Source: Enterococcaceae bacterium OF42-14pH9A
GTDB lineage: Bacteria; Bacillota; Bacilli; Lactobacillales; Enterococcaceae
Reading direction: 5' to 3'
Assembly (NCBI GenBank): GCA_027692465.1
Contig: JAQEYU010000001.1
Span: 815,338 to 879,337 of the forward strand
DNA: 64,000 nt
The notes under the pieces were generated by a model. The model did not search any database. It was given only the letters and a program-made list of their open reading frames with translations, and was not told where the DNA came from. The number at the start of each line of letters is the position of its first letter. Position 1 is the stretch's first letter. The translations under genes and the position numbers were made by a program. Shown piece after piece: positions 1 to 12,990 of the stretch.

Positions 1-59
1 ATCGAACCGCTGACCTCCTGCGTGCAAAGCAGGCGCTCTCCCAGCTGAGCTAAGGCCCC
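1..59 (-). tRNA. tRNA-Ala (anticodon UGC), cut by window edge
   Basis: Read on the minus strand, the tRNA begins GGGGCCUUAGCUCAGCUGGG at position 59. The anticodon loop carries UGC (bases 24-26) closed by a CCTGC/GCAGG stem. The T arm runs off the left edge, so about 14 bases of the 3' end are missing. It lies in the 16S-23S spacer position of an rRNA operon, about 80 bases downstream of the 16S 3' end. A tRNA-Ala in this spacer is common in enterococci. Confidence 0.95.
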
Positions 60-133
60 AACAATTCTTTAATTGAGAAATTAGACCTCTCAAAACTGAA
101 CAACAACAAACGACCTGTGTATTCCGTAAAATT

Positions 134-1698
<1,565 letters not shown>

Positions 1699-1873
1699 AG
1701 TGTTTGAAATGATCCGAAGACCATTTAAGCTCATTAATTATTTGCTAGCTTTTGCTTGCAATGTTTTGTTCTCTCAACCGAAATTGAGATGCCCTACACA
1801 TTGGTTCGTTTGCTTTGTTGTTCAGTTTTCAAAGGTCTAAATCCTTGTCGCCAGTTGTTTCAGCAACTCTCAA

Positions 1874-1902
1874 ATCATATCAGACAAGCAGATGTTTGTC
1901 AA
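1874..1902 (-). promoter_or_regulatory. rRNA operon promoter P3 (proximal)
   Basis: On the minus strand there is a -35 TTGACA (1902-1897), a 17-bp spacer and a -10 TATGAT (1879-1874), about 175 bases upstream of the mature 16S 5' end. This is a near-consensus sigma-A promoter of the strength expected for an rrn operon. Confidence 0.85.
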
Positions 1903-1977
1903 CAAGAAGTTTTTACTTTTTGTTAATTTTTTCGCTTGTCTCTTGACAAGAGCACTCTTCTCGCAAGCGACTTTGAT

Positions 1978-2006
1978 AGTTTACCAAGAAAGCTTACGGC
2001 TGTCAA
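1978..2006 (-). promoter_or_regulatory. rRNA operon promoter P2 (middle)
   Basis: On the minus strand there is a perfect -35 TTGACA (2006-2001), a 17-bp spacer and a -10 TAAACT (1983-1978). It lies 104 bp upstream of P3 and 93 bp downstream of P1. Confidence 0.75.
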
Positions 2007-2070
2007 TCATTTTAACAAGATTTTTTTCTTGCCTTTCTGATCAGCTGCCGTCCTCTCAAGGACAAGATAT

Positions 2071-2099
2071 AATATACCAACTTTACCTTTGGATGTCAA
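2071..2099 (-). promoter_or_regulatory. rRNA operon promoter P1 (distal)
   Basis: On the minus strand there is a perfect -35 TTGACA (2099-2094), a 17-bp spacer and a -10 TATATT (2076-2071). It is the outermost of three tandem promoters. The remaining sequence from 2100 to 2478 is AT-rich and holds only the leader of the divergent croR gene. Confidence 0.8.
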
Positions 2100-2478
2100 C
2101 GAAAAATGTTGATCCAGCAAGGTTTGCGGCGTTTCTTTACAATCTTGCTGAAACCCGCTTTTAATGTTCGTAAATAAACTTTGCGCTCGAATTTATAAAC
2201 GGGTTTCATCAGATTTCCAATGATTTTTAACGATCCCACCTACAAGCATTTCTGAAACGACGGTAAAAAAATAGTAGAAAATCATTTTATTTGTTACTAT
2301 TAAGGCGAATCCCTTGCTGTATTCGGGATTATTGCTACTGACAAAAATTTTTTCAAATCACAACAACTTGGCTGGGTACTGCACCCGGTGGATTACACTG
2401 CACAGCTCAGCCGCCCATCTTGGCACCATTTCAGTCAACAGGTTTTTCACTATTTATATAGTAGGAGGAATTCACACT

Positions 2479-3168
2479 ATGAAAATTTTAGTTGCAGATG
2501 ACGACAAAGAAATCGTCGAATTACTGAGTATCTACCTTCACAATGAAGGTTATGAGCCGGTCAAAGCCTATGACGGCCAGGATGCTTTGTCGAAGGTTCG
2601 GACAAATCCTGATATCGAACTGCTGATCCTGGATATCATGATGCCGGAAAAAGACGGGATGCAGGTAGTCAAGGAACTGCGGAAAGAGTCCCAGATCCCA
2701 ATCATCATGTTAACGGCCAAAACTACCGATATGGATAAGATCCGTGGTCTGGTGGCCGGCGCCGATGACTATGTCACCAAGCCCTTCAATCCGTTGGAAG
2801 TAATGGCCCGCGTAAAATCCCTGCTGCGGCGGACCAAAATGACTGTGCAGCCGGACCAGCCCGATGTTTTGGAAGTCAACTCGCTGATTATCAACAAAGA
2901 CTCCCACGAAGTCAAAACCGTCGACGATAAAGATATCCAACTGACTGCGTTGGAATTCGGAATCTTATACCTGCTGGCTTCTCACCCCAACCGGGTCTTT
3001 TCGGCCGACGAGATCTTCGAACGGGTCTGGAAGCAGGAAAGTGTCGTTTCCGCTAAAACGGTCATGGTCCATGTCAGTCATCTGCGGGACAAGATCGAAG
3101 AAGCGACCGGCGGCGAAAAGATCATCCAAACAGTTTGGGGCGTCGGCTATAAGATCGATGCAAAATAG
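2479..3168 (+). CDS. croR: OmpR-family response regulator, CroR type
   Basis: This is a two-component response regulator of 229 residues. The receiver domain (about 1-115) has the acidic pocket D7-D9, the phospho-acceptor D52 in LLILDIMMP, T79 and K101. The C-terminal winged helix (about 130-229) ends in WGVGYKIDAK, as in OmpR/PhoB proteins. The start at 2479 is preceded by AGGAGG at a proper distance; a longer open frame back to 2314 lacks a ribosome site and has no receiver-like sequence. It overlaps the kinase gene downstream. Placement next to serS and guaB, and the sequence style, match CroR of enterococci, which with CroS controls intrinsic cephalosporin tolerance and cell-wall stress. 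The assignment to CroR rather than another VanR-like regulator rests on context and memory of the family. Confidence 0.85.
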   Translation: MKILVADDDKEIVELLSIYLHNEGYEPVKAYDGQDALSKVRTNPDIELLILDIMMPEKDGMQVVKELRKESQIPIIMLTAKTTDMDKIRGLVAGADDYVTKPFNPLEVMARVKSLLRRTKMTVQPDQPDVLEVNSLIINKDSHEVKTVDDKDIQLTALEFGILYLLASHPNRVFSADEIFERVWKQESVVSAKTVMVHVSHLRDKIEEATGGEKIIQTVWGVGYKIDAK

Positions 3169-4372
3169 CCGGCCAAAGCGTTCAGTAGAAAAGCGCAAAC
3201 GAATCACCCTTACGTCAAAAGAGATCAGCGAGCTTTTGGCAGAAGGAATCGTCACAGTGATCCTGCTGCTTTTGCTGAACGTCGCCATCATCGTCGTTTT
3301 GTCTGCGGTCATTGAAAATTCACCTTCATTAAATGATGCGATCTGGGATACAAAAGAATCCTTGCGCAACAACTTTCAGACAAATTTCTTTCGCAGCGGC
3401 CGCAATCTGATCATTCCTTTGTTTCTGATTGCCGATGTTGCTGTTTTGTACTGGCGGCTGATTCGTCGTTACCGTCAGATGCAGCTGCGTCACATTATCA
3501 GCGAGCTTCATTATATTGCGGAAGGAAATTATGATCACCGGATTCCCTTTGAACTACGGGGGGATCTCAGCCGGGTCGTCACCAGTATCAACGGGCTGGT
3601 GGACAGCACAGTCGCTGCTATCGAAGACGAGCGGCGGATCGAGCAGTCTAAAGATGAGTTGATCACCAATGTCAGCCATGATATCCGCACTCCGCTGACT
3701 TCTATCATCGGTTATCTGGGACTGATTGAAGACGGTCAGTATCAGACAGACGAGGAGATTTTGAAATATACCCATACGGCTTATGTCAAAGCCAAACAGA
3801 TGAAGTCGTTGGTGGAAGATCTCTTCGAATACACCAAAGTACGACAGCCCACTGTCCCGATAAATATGATCAGCTTTGATATGGTGCAGCTGATCGAACA
3901 ACTGGCGGCGGATTTTGAGCTGGAGGCCGACAAAAAAGGTATCGAGATTGAAGTCGTCACCAAGGAAAAACAATTGCTGATGGACGGTGACACCGAAAAG
4001 CTGGTGCGAGTTTTCAACAATCTGTTTACCAATGCCTTCAAATACGGCAAAGGGGCCACCAAGCTGGTAATCCAATTGGAAAAAGTCGGGACTGAAGCGG
4101 TGATCGTCGTCAAAAACAATGGTGCCGAGATTCCGAAATACGCCTTGGACTCTCTCTTCGACCGCTTTTACCGCGTGGAAGAATCCCGAAACCAGGCGAC
4201 CGGCGGGACTGGACTGGGACTGGCAATCACTCAAGGGATCGTAGCGCTGCACGGCGGTTACATCTATGCCAAGTCCAACCCGGATTGGACCTCTTTTATC
4301 ATCCACCTGCCTTTGACCCGTAATCCCAAGCCTAAAGAACTGGCCAAAGTTGACGAAACGAAGGAAATCTAG
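3158..4372 (+). CDS. croS: Sensor histidine kinase, CroS type
   Basis: This is a membrane histidine kinase of 404 residues and the partner of the preceding regulator. Two membrane segments (about 30-52 and 83-103) enclose a short extracellular loop of about 30 residues. A HAMP linker (104-155) follows, then the HisKA dimerisation helix with H174 in NVSHDIRTPL, then the ATPase with the N box NNLFTNAFKYG and the G box GTGLGLAI. The start at 3158 lies 11 bases inside the end of croR, which suggests translational coupling. The short sensor loop is typical of kinases that sense the membrane or partner proteins rather than a soluble ligand. The substrate signal is not visible from sequence; the Cro assignment is by synteny. 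Confidence 0.82.
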   Translation: MQNSRPKRSVEKRKRITLTSKEISELLAEGIVTVILLLLLNVAIIVVLSAVIENSPSLNDAIWDTKESLRNNFQTNFFRSGRNLIIPLFLIADVAVLYWRLIRRYRQMQLRHIISELHYIAEGNYDHRIPFELRGDLSRVVTSINGLVDSTVAAIEDERRIEQSKDELITNVSHDIRTPLTSIIGYLGLIEDGQYQTDEEILKYTHTAYVKAKQMKSLVEDLFEYTKVRQPTVPINMISFDMVQLIEQLAADFELEADKKGIEIEVVTKEKQLLMDGDTEKLVRVFNNLFTNAFKYGKGATKLVIQLEKVGTEAVIVVKNNGAEIPKYALDSLFDRFYRVEESRNQATGGTGLGLAITQGIVALHGGYIYAKSNPDWTSFIIHLPLTRNPKPKELAKVDETKEI

Positions 4373-4378
4373 TATCCT
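4350..4378 (+). promoter_or_regulatory. Probable serS promoter
   Basis: TTGACG (4350-4355), a 17-bp spacer and TATCCT (4373-4378) lie at the very end of croS, with the -10 directly after the stop codon. It would start transcription of the T-box leader that follows. Confidence 0.5.
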
Positions 4379-4389
4379 AACACTAACTT

Positions 4390-4632
4390 GATACTCAGGA
4401 CTTAAAGACCAAGTACGAATCGCTTCTCCTTCAAGAGAGCTGATGGCCGGTGCAAATCAGCAGGAGAACATTTTGGAAATCCAGTCTTTTCGATGTCGCC
4501 TTCGTAACGGAGGGCCGTCTGATCTGCGATAAAGATCGACAAGGGCGGCACTCACCGGTGTCGAACTTGGGTGGTACCGCGAATAAACTATTTCGTCCCA
4601 AGCAACTGCTTAGGACGGAATAGTTTTTTATT
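4390..4632 (+). promoter_or_regulatory. T-box riboswitch (tRNA-Ser) with terminator, controls serS
   Basis: The conserved T-box TGGGTGGTACCGCG is at 4568-4581. Upstream, stem I contains the typical AGAGAG and GGTGCAAATC elements (about 4433-4460). Downstream, a strong terminator pairs AAACTATT-CGTCC (4585-4599) with GGACGGAATAGTTT (4613-4626) followed by a T run. Uncharged tRNA would pair with the specifier and the T-box bulge and block the terminator. A serine codon TCC (4480-4482), 3' of the stem I apex, is my tentative specifier. The position directly before seryl-tRNA synthetase fits. Confidence 0.93.
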
Positions 4633-4704
4633 TTGTCTTGTCGCAGGAAATCGACAACAGTTCTGCACTGCCGAATGTTGCAACGATGCCGAACACTTGA
4701 ATAA

Positions 4705-6000
<1,296 letters not shown>

Positions 6001-6117
6001 CCTGACAAAAATGAAAGTCCGGCAGGCGTCCATCTGACTTGAAAGCATTTCTCAATGGTGTTACATTGGGATTGCGCTATTTGAAAAAAGACACTCTTTA
6101 CGGGGGATACATGTTCA

Positions 6118-7746
6118 ATGGAAGACAATCAAGAAATGAGCCGCTCCAGCCGACATCAAAAAAAGCGGCCGAAAAACGAACAACCGGACAAAAAGGTTGA
6201 GGAAAATACCCTGCCAAATGATGAGCTGACAGAAGAGCCGACATCAAAAACGCAGCCGGTACTGCAGGAAGAGCCTCCTGCAACCGAAGAGCCCTCTCGC
6301 AGCAGCCGACCTGAACAGCCGAAAAATAAAGGCCGTTGGGGCAAACACGTCTTTACTCTGGTCAGCCTGCTGGTCGTCTTAGCAATCGCCGGCGCGGCCT
6401 ATCTGTTTTATGATATGAAACGACAAGAGGCCTTGGCTCAGGAGCGCTTCGAAAACGGTGCTGAAAATCTACTGGCTGAAGTCCAGGAAGAACGCAATCA
6501 AAGCGGCATCACAGATAAGAAGACTGAAAAAGACGGCAAAGATCTGAAAACCGTCGTCTATATTCCGGAAGACAAGGATGGCAATCTGCCGGTAAAAGAT
6601 GCTGCAGCCAGCTTGGACGACCTGGTAGCAAAAGCCAAAAAGAAGCTTGATGGCGATGATAAGGCCGTTGTCGTCGGTAAACTGGCTGTCGATACGGTTT
6701 CCGACCAACTGGACATCTATCAGCTGGTGGCACAGCCTTACAGTTGGGATGATGCCAAGGAAAGCTTTGTAACCGGTAAGCCGGTGACCGGAGAATCCCA
6801 GTATATTTTCCATAAAACCGGCAAGCCGGTGACCATCAAAGAGCTGATTCCTGAAGAAGCCGATCTTTTGGGAATCCAACAAGTAATCCAACAAAAAATC
6901 CTGGATGCCGCTGATGACAAGGAAGCTGTTTTTGACAAAGTTTTGAATATGCCGCGAATCAGTATGAAAGACAAGATTTCCTACTCACCGGAAAAACTGA
7001 CCGTCACGCTACCGAAAAACGATACCGGAACCAACGAAATTACCTTGGAGTACAAGGATATCGCTGCCTTTATCAACACGTCACTGGTAGATGCCAAAGC
7101 TTTGCAGGATCCGGACAAAATAACCCTGGATCCCAACAAGAAATATGTGGCTCTGACCTTTGATGATGGTCCCAGTGCTGCGACTACCGGCAAAGTGCTG
7201 GATATCCTGAAGGAGAAAAAAGCCACTGCAACTTTCTTCCTGCTGGGACAAAACGTAGCTGAAAACCACGACCTGGTTCAACGAATGGTCAAAGAAGGCA
7301 TGGATGTCGGCAGTCACAGCTACTCCCACCCGATATTGACTACCCTCAGTGATGAACAAGTCAAAGAAGAAGTGCAAAAAACCGACAAAGCGATCTTTGA
7401 AGCTTGCGGGCAGTTGCCGAAAAACTTTCGGGCACCATATGGGGCAGCCGATCAACGGGTCGCCAATATCGTCGGCAAACCGCTGATTAACTGGAGCGTC
7501 GATTCTCAAGACTGGGAATTGAAAAATGCACCGAAAACGGTCGATCGCGTCAAAAACACACTGTATGAAGGCTCGATCGTCTTGATGCACGATATCCACC
7601 AAACCACCGTCGACGCCTTGCCGCAGATCATCGACAACATGCGCAGCGAGGGCTACGAATTTGTATCCGTGGATACGCTGCTGCAGCAAACACAAAAACC
7701 TCTTTACACTTACTTCGGAGAAAAAGACTTCCGAATGGTTCCTTAA
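6118..7746 (+). CDS. Membrane-anchored polysaccharide deacetylase (PgdA-like)
   Basis: This is a predicted type II membrane protein of 542 residues. A charged, proline-rich cytoplasmic tail (1-77) precedes one membrane segment (about 78-98). An extracellular middle region (about 110-325) resembles the RsiV/DUF3298-type domain found in such proteins. The C-terminal NodB domain (about 340-525) keeps all the usual motifs: TFDDGP (347-352), HSYSHP, RAPYGA, WSVDSQDW and LMHDIH. Such enzymes remove N-acetyl groups from peptidoglycan GlcNAc and lower lysozyme sensitivity; that substrate is inferred from the family. The start has GGGGG 11 bases upstream. A strong terminator follows, so it is a single-gene unit behind serS. 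Confidence 0.85.
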   Translation: MEDNQEMSRSSRHQKKRPKNEQPDKKVEENTLPNDELTEEPTSKTQPVLQEEPPATEEPSRSSRPEQPKNKGRWGKHVFTLVSLLVVLAIAGAAYLFYDMKRQEALAQERFENGAENLLAEVQEERNQSGITDKKTEKDGKDLKTVVYIPEDKDGNLPVKDAAASLDDLVAKAKKKLDGDDKAVVVGKLAVDTVSDQLDIYQLVAQPYSWDDAKESFVTGKPVTGESQYIFHKTGKPVTIKELIPEEADLLGIQQVIQQKILDAADDKEAVFDKVLNMPRISMKDKISYSPEKLTVTLPKNDTGTNEITLEYKDIAAFINTSLVDAKALQDPDKITLDPNKKYVALTFDDGPSAATTGKVLDILKEKKATATFFLLGQNVAENHDLVQRMVKEGMDVGSHSYSHPILTTLSDEQVKEEVQKTDKAIFEACGQLPKNFRAPYGAADQRVANIVGKPLINWSVDSQDWELKNAPKTVDRVKNTLYEGSIVLMHDIHQTTVDALPQIIDNMRSEGYEFVSVDTLLQQTQKPLYTYFGEKDFRMVP

Positions 7747-7761
7747 TTAATTATCCTAAAA

Positions 7762-7804
7762 AATCCCAAAGCCGAGCGATCGTTGCCGGCTTTGGGATTT
7801 TTTT
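7762..7804 (+). terminator. Intrinsic terminator of the deacetylase gene
   Basis: A 13-bp perfect stem, AATCCCAAAGCCG (7762-7774) with CGGCTTTGGGATT (7787-7799), is followed by seven Ts. Confidence 0.92.
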
Positions 7805-7876
7805 ACGCCTCGAAAGGCACTGTCCTATGTCTGCCTCTGAAATAGTCTTCTACCACCCTTGGAGCAGCAGATAAAA

Positions 7877-7892
7877 GTTTTCACGTGAAACA
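7877..7892. other. parS site 1 (14/16 match)
   Basis: GTTTTCACGTGAAACA matches the Firmicutes ParB-binding consensus TGTTTCACGTGAAACA at 14 of 16 positions. Only the first two bases differ, so one half-site is intact. It lies in the gene-free stretch 7805-8098, which otherwise holds a short inverted-repeat element. It is about 35 kb left of dnaA. Confidence 0.75.
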
Positions 7893-7920
7893 TTTTGCTG
7901 CTGCTGAGGTAGTATTTTAG

Positions 7921-8052
7921 CCGGACAGAAAACAAATCTGCTTGTCCGAAACCTCAAAAACAGCTTGTCTAACCAGCAGCGCGAGGCACAGTCGTCAGAT
8001 CCAACCACAGCGACCTGAAGTTTTCGAGTAAATTGCTTTGATTTCTGTCCGG
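7921..8052. repeat. Short inverted-repeat element, family S copy 1
   Basis: The ends CCGGACAGAAAACAAAT (7921-7937) and CTTTGATTTCTGTCCGG (8036-8052) are inverted copies with 15 of 17 matches. The interior has no open frame of note. The right-hand part (about 8005-8062) resembles 38787-38845, including TTTGATTTCTGT and GGATA. It looks like a degenerate miniature mobile element or another dispersed intergenic repeat. Confidence 0.5.
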
Positions 8053-8098
8053 ATATGGCACTAGCGGGATTACCGCCGTGTAAGCTGCTGCAGGAACT

Positions 8099-8146
8099 TA
8101 AAAACCGGCGCCGCTTCCTGGAATCCAGAAAAGCGGCGCCGGTTTA
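8099..8146 (-). terminator. guaB terminator
   Basis: A perfect 15-bp stem AAACCGGCGCCGCTT (8102-8116) / AAGCGGCGCCGGTTT (8131-8145) lies just past the guaB stop, with T-rich sequence on the minus-strand 3' side. Confidence 0.9.
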
Positions 8147-8155
8147 TTTTTGTGA

Positions 8156-9661
<1,506 letters not shown>

Positions 9662-9676
9662 TTATTTTTATTGATG

Positions 9677-9705
9677 AATTTAACAGAAATATTGCTGCAA
9701 GTCAA
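9677..9705 (-). promoter_or_regulatory. guaB promoter
   Basis: On the minus strand there is a -35 TTGACT (9705-9700), a 17-bp spacer and a -10 TAAATT (9682-9677), giving a short leader of about 30 bases. The rest of the gap to 10022 (9706-9974) holds nothing I can name. Confidence 0.8.
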
Positions 9706-9974
9706 CCAACCGGAAGGGATTCTTAGGAAACCTTCTTTCCTTTGAAAACCAACAGCGGAAAAGCAGCCGGTTTTCATTTGACGGCTCTTTTCATTAATCG
9801 TGCTAATAATGTAGATTTTTTCTGCTATGGACTCCCCGCTCATCTGATTCCGCGTATCGAGTGCCGCTGATTGTCCAAGCCAAGAAAAATTTAAACCATA
9901 AAAAGATCCAGCTCTGCAATCGCCAGCAGCTACTACTTTTATTTCCGGGGGTCGCTTTTTTAAATAAAATGAAG

Positions 9975-10009
9975 TATACTGGTTTCGAGTTAATATGTTA
10001 ACAAGTTAA
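9975..10009 (+). promoter_or_regulatory. Promoter and tandem operator of the GH88-GH35 operon
   Basis: A -10 TATACT (9975-9980) is followed at once by TTAATATGTTAA (9990-10001) and an overlapping copy TTAACAAGTTAA (9998-10009). The motif, roughly TTRAYAYGTTAW, recurs upstream of the PTS genes and of gntR. Its position just downstream of the -10 suits a repressor. No good -35 is visible. The GntR protein as binder is inferred. Confidence 0.6.
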
Positions 10010-10022
10010 GGAGTCCTGCACA

Positions 10023-11177
10023 ATGAATTCACAAAACGAACAGCGGTTGGCAGCTCTGGGGCAACAGGTAACACCTGCCTGGCTGGAAGAACAGATCCAC
10101 TCCGCAATCCTTAAAATTGAAAAAAATATGAGCCGCTTTGGCGAACAGTTTCCTTCCGCCTCAGCTACCAACGGGATCTATCGCCTCAAACCAAACGATG
10201 ACTGGACCAACGGCTTTTGGACCGGCATGCTGTGGTTAGCTTACGAATGGACCGGCAAATCGAAATTCCGAAAATTGGCGGAGACCAATCTGGCGAGCTT
10301 TCAAGATCGTTTAGACCGGCACTTCGTCTTGGATCATCACGATATCGGCTTTCTTTATAGTTTATCGGCGGTAGCCGGCTACCAACTGACCCACGAAGAG
10401 GCCTATCGTAAACAGGTTTTGCAGGCGGCGGATGTCCTGTTGGCGCGTTTTCAAAACTGCGGCAACTTTATTCAAGCTTGGGGGAAGATGGGGGAACCGC
10501 AAGAGTACCGCTTGATTATCGATTCATTGATCAATCTCCCGCTGTTGTTCCGCGCGTCGCAGCTTTCTGGTGATTTCCGCTATCGAGAAGTTGCCCAAAA
10601 ACATTACCAGACACTGCTTCACACGGTCATCAAACCAGATGCAACGACTTATCACACCTACTACTTCGATCCTCAGACTGGCGAACCGACACACGGCGCG
10701 ACCCATCAAGGCAACAGTGACGATTCCATCTGGGCTCGAGGCCAAAGCTGGGGCGTATTGGGGATCCCCTTGAACCAGCATTATCTGGCTACCGCTTATC
10801 CGGCGATCTATCCTCAACTGGTCACTGTTTTTCTCGACCATCTGCCGGCGGATCTGGTTCCTTACTGGGATTTTGATTTTACCGACGACAAACCGTCAGA
10901 CAAAGACAGCTCGGCTTTGGCAATCGCTGCTTGCGGACTGTTGGAAGCCGATGTGCAAAAAGCCTTTCCTGCGGCTAAACAGTTGGCTAAAGGCATGATC
11001 TATCAGTTGGGAACGTTGTACACGGATTCGGACCCGCAAAATGAAGGTCTGCTGCTTCACGGCGTGTATGCCCATAGTGAAGGCAAAGGCATCGATGAAC
11101 CCAACCTCTGGGGTGATTACTTCTATTTAGAAGCCTTGATGCGCCTGCAAAACCCCGACTGGAAAAACTACTGGTAA
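10023..11177 (+). CDS. Unsaturated glucuronyl hydrolase (GH88)
   Basis: This is a cytoplasmic glycoside hydrolase of 384 residues, normal for family 88. These enzymes hydrate the 4,5-unsaturated uronic acid at the end of disaccharides made by polysaccharide lyases (chondroitin, hyaluronan, heparin, or gellan/xanthan side chains), releasing the hexosamine. The two catalytic aspartates of the family fit D107 in HHDIGF and D167 in IIDSLIN; the spacing of 60 is close to that of the characterised Bacillus enzyme. WTNGFWTGMLWLAY and WARGQSWG are typical (alpha/alpha)6-barrel segments. No signal peptide is present, which fits import by the PTS at 14.3 kb. It is 13 bases from the GH35 gene, so the two form an operon. 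The exact substrate is not decided. Confidence 0.88.
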   Translation: MNSQNEQRLAALGQQVTPAWLEEQIHSAILKIEKNMSRFGEQFPSASATNGIYRLKPNDDWTNGFWTGMLWLAYEWTGKSKFRKLAETNLASFQDRLDRHFVLDHHDIGFLYSLSAVAGYQLTHEEAYRKQVLQAADVLLARFQNCGNFIQAWGKMGEPQEYRLIIDSLINLPLLFRASQLSGDFRYREVAQKHYQTLLHTVIKPDATTYHTYYFDPQTGEPTHGATHQGNSDDSIWARGQSWGVLGIPLNQHYLATAYPAIYPQLVTVFLDHLPADLVPYWDFDFTDDKPSDKDSSALAIAACGLLEADVQKAFPAAKQLAKGMIYQLGTLYTDSDPQNEGLLLHGVYAHSEGKGIDEPNLWGDYFYLEALMRLQNPDWKNYW

Positions 11178-11190
11178 GGAGACAACCAAT

Positions 11191-12975
11191 ATGACCACTT
11201 TTGCAATCAAAGAAGATTTCTTATTAGATGATCAGCCCTTCAAAATCATCAGCGGGGCGCTCCATTACTTTCGGATGACGCCGCAGCAATGGGAAGACAG
11301 CCTCTATAATTTAAAAGCGCTGGGTGCCAATACGGTCGAAACTTATATTCCCTGGAACTTGCACGAAGCACAAGAAGGCATTTTTGATTTTTCCGGCTCC
11401 AAAAATCTGGAAGCCTTTGTCCGACTGGCGGAAAAAATGGGCTTGTGGGTCATCTTGCGCCCTTCGGCATATATTTGTGCGGAATGGGAATTTGGCGGAT
11501 TACCCGCTTGGCTGCTGAAAGAACCCGGCATCCGGCTGCGTTCCGGTGACCCTCGCTTTATGAGCAAAGTCGCCGCTTATTATCAAGAATTACTGCCACG
11601 TTTACTGCCTTTACAGATTACTCACGGCGGCCCCGTCCTGATGGTCCAAATCGAAAACGAATACGGCTCATATGGAATGGACAAAGATTATCTCAGACAA
11701 ACCAAGAAACTGTTGGAAGACGGCGGGATCGATGTGCCGCTATTCACCTCAGACGGAGCTTGGCCGGAGGTGCTGGATGCCGGAACCTTAATCGAAGAAG
11801 ACGTCTTTGTCACCGGCAATTTCGGCAGTCGTTCCAAAGAAAATGCTGCCGTTTTACAAGCCTTCATGGCGGCACATGGTAAAAAATGGCCCGTGATGTG
11901 TATGGAATATTGGGACGGCTGGTTCAATCGCTGGGGCGAACCGATTGTTAAACGGGACCCCCAGGATTTGGCGAACGAAATACAAGACATGCTGGAAATC
12001 GGGTCAGTTAATCTCTACATGTTTCACGGGGGCAGCAATTTCGGTTTTTACAATGGCTGCTCGGCTCGAGGCCAACAGGATCTGCCGCAAGTCACCAGCT
12101 ATGATTACGATGCCCTACTGACAGAAGCCGGCCAACCAACAGAAAAATATTACCTCGTACAACAGGCCATCAAAGCGGTCTGTCCCGACGTTTGGCAAGC
12201 CGAACCGCGGGTCAAAAAACTGGCCGCTCTGGGCACACATCCGGTCTCTGACAGTGTCTCGCTCTTAAAAGTGAAGGACCAATTGATGACGCCAACCACG
12301 ACTGCTTACCCTTTGACCATGGAGCAGGCCGGCAGCGGCTATGGCTACCTGTTGTATTCTCTGGAGTTGAAAAACTACCATCACGAAAACAGCGTCAAGA
12401 TCGTCGATGCCGGCGATCGGATCCAAGCTTACGTAGACGGCGCTTTAGTTCCTCTGCAACAGACAGATCCATTGCTCAGGGAGATGACATTGACAGGCGA
12501 CAGTCCTCGGGATACCTTCAACCTCGACCTCTTGGTGGAAAATCAAGGACGGGTCAACTACGGGTATAAATTGAACCATCCCGGTCAAAGCAAAGGTATT
12601 CGCGGCGGTGTGATGCAGGACATTCATTTCCACCAGGGCTACCGTCATTATCCTTTAGACTTCTCTTCTGAACAGTTGGCTGCTGTTGATTTCAGCGCTG
12701 TAAAAGACCCGCAACAGCCTTCGTTTTACCGCTTTTCGTTTGAGCTGGATGCCATCGGTGACAGCTTTATTGATTGTTCCGCTTACGGCAAGGGCGTCGT
12801 CATCGTCAATGGTCACAATCTGGGCCGCTACTGGAATCAAGGTCCCATCTATTCCCTGTACTGTCCCAAAGAATTTCTGCGCCAAGGTGCCAATGAAGTG
12901 ATTGTCTTCGAAACAGAAGGTCTTGAATTAACCCAACTGCGCTTTACCGATCAACCAATCTGCGACACAGAATAA
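11191..12975 (+). CDS. Beta-galactosidase, glycoside hydrolase family 35 (BgaC-like)
   Basis: This cytoplasmic enzyme of 594 residues cuts terminal beta-linked galactose. The GH35 TIM barrel (about 8-325) carries the acid/base E157 in QIENEYGSYG and the nucleophile near E239 in CMEYWDGWF. The C-terminal beta-sandwich domains include YGKGVVIVNGHNLGRYWNQG, a GH35 hallmark. Length and lack of a signal peptide match streptococcal BgaC, which prefers Gal-beta-1,3-GlcNAc/GalNAc and is likewise encoded with a mannose-family PTS and a GntR regulator. That specificity is an inference here. Its ribosome site AAGGAG overlaps the end of the GH88 gene. Confidence 0.9.
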   Translation: MTTFAIKEDFLLDDQPFKIISGALHYFRMTPQQWEDSLYNLKALGANTVETYIPWNLHEAQEGIFDFSGSKNLEAFVRLAEKMGLWVILRPSAYICAEWEFGGLPAWLLKEPGIRLRSGDPRFMSKVAAYYQELLPRLLPLQITHGGPVLMVQIENEYGSYGMDKDYLRQTKKLLEDGGIDVPLFTSDGAWPEVLDAGTLIEEDVFVTGNFGSRSKENAAVLQAFMAAHGKKWPVMCMEYWDGWFNRWGEPIVKRDPQDLANEIQDMLEIGSVNLYMFHGGSNFGFYNGCSARGQQDLPQVTSYDYDALLTEAGQPTEKYYLVQQAIKAVCPDVWQAEPRVKKLAALGTHPVSDSVSLLKVKDQLMTPTTTAYPLTMEQAGSGYGYLLYSLELKNYHHENSVKIVDAGDRIQAYVDGALVPLQQTDPLLREMTLTGDSPRDTFNLDLLVENQGRVNYGYKLNHPGQSKGIRGGVMQDIHFHQGYRHYPLDFSSEQLAAVDFSAVKDPQQPSFYRFSFELDAIGDSFIDCSAYGKGVVIVNGHNLGRYWNQGPIYSLYCPKEFLRQGANEVIVFETEGLELTQLRFTDQPICDTE

Positions 12976-12990
12976 ATTCCTCTCAACATT

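Noticed and set aside
2314..2478. 55-codon N-terminal extension of CroR
   Set aside because: The extension has no receiver-like sequence, while AGGAGG precedes the ATG at 2479.
3554..4306. 250-codon frame antisense to croS
   Set aside because: It mirrors the codon pattern of a well-supported kinase gene and has no recognisable domain.
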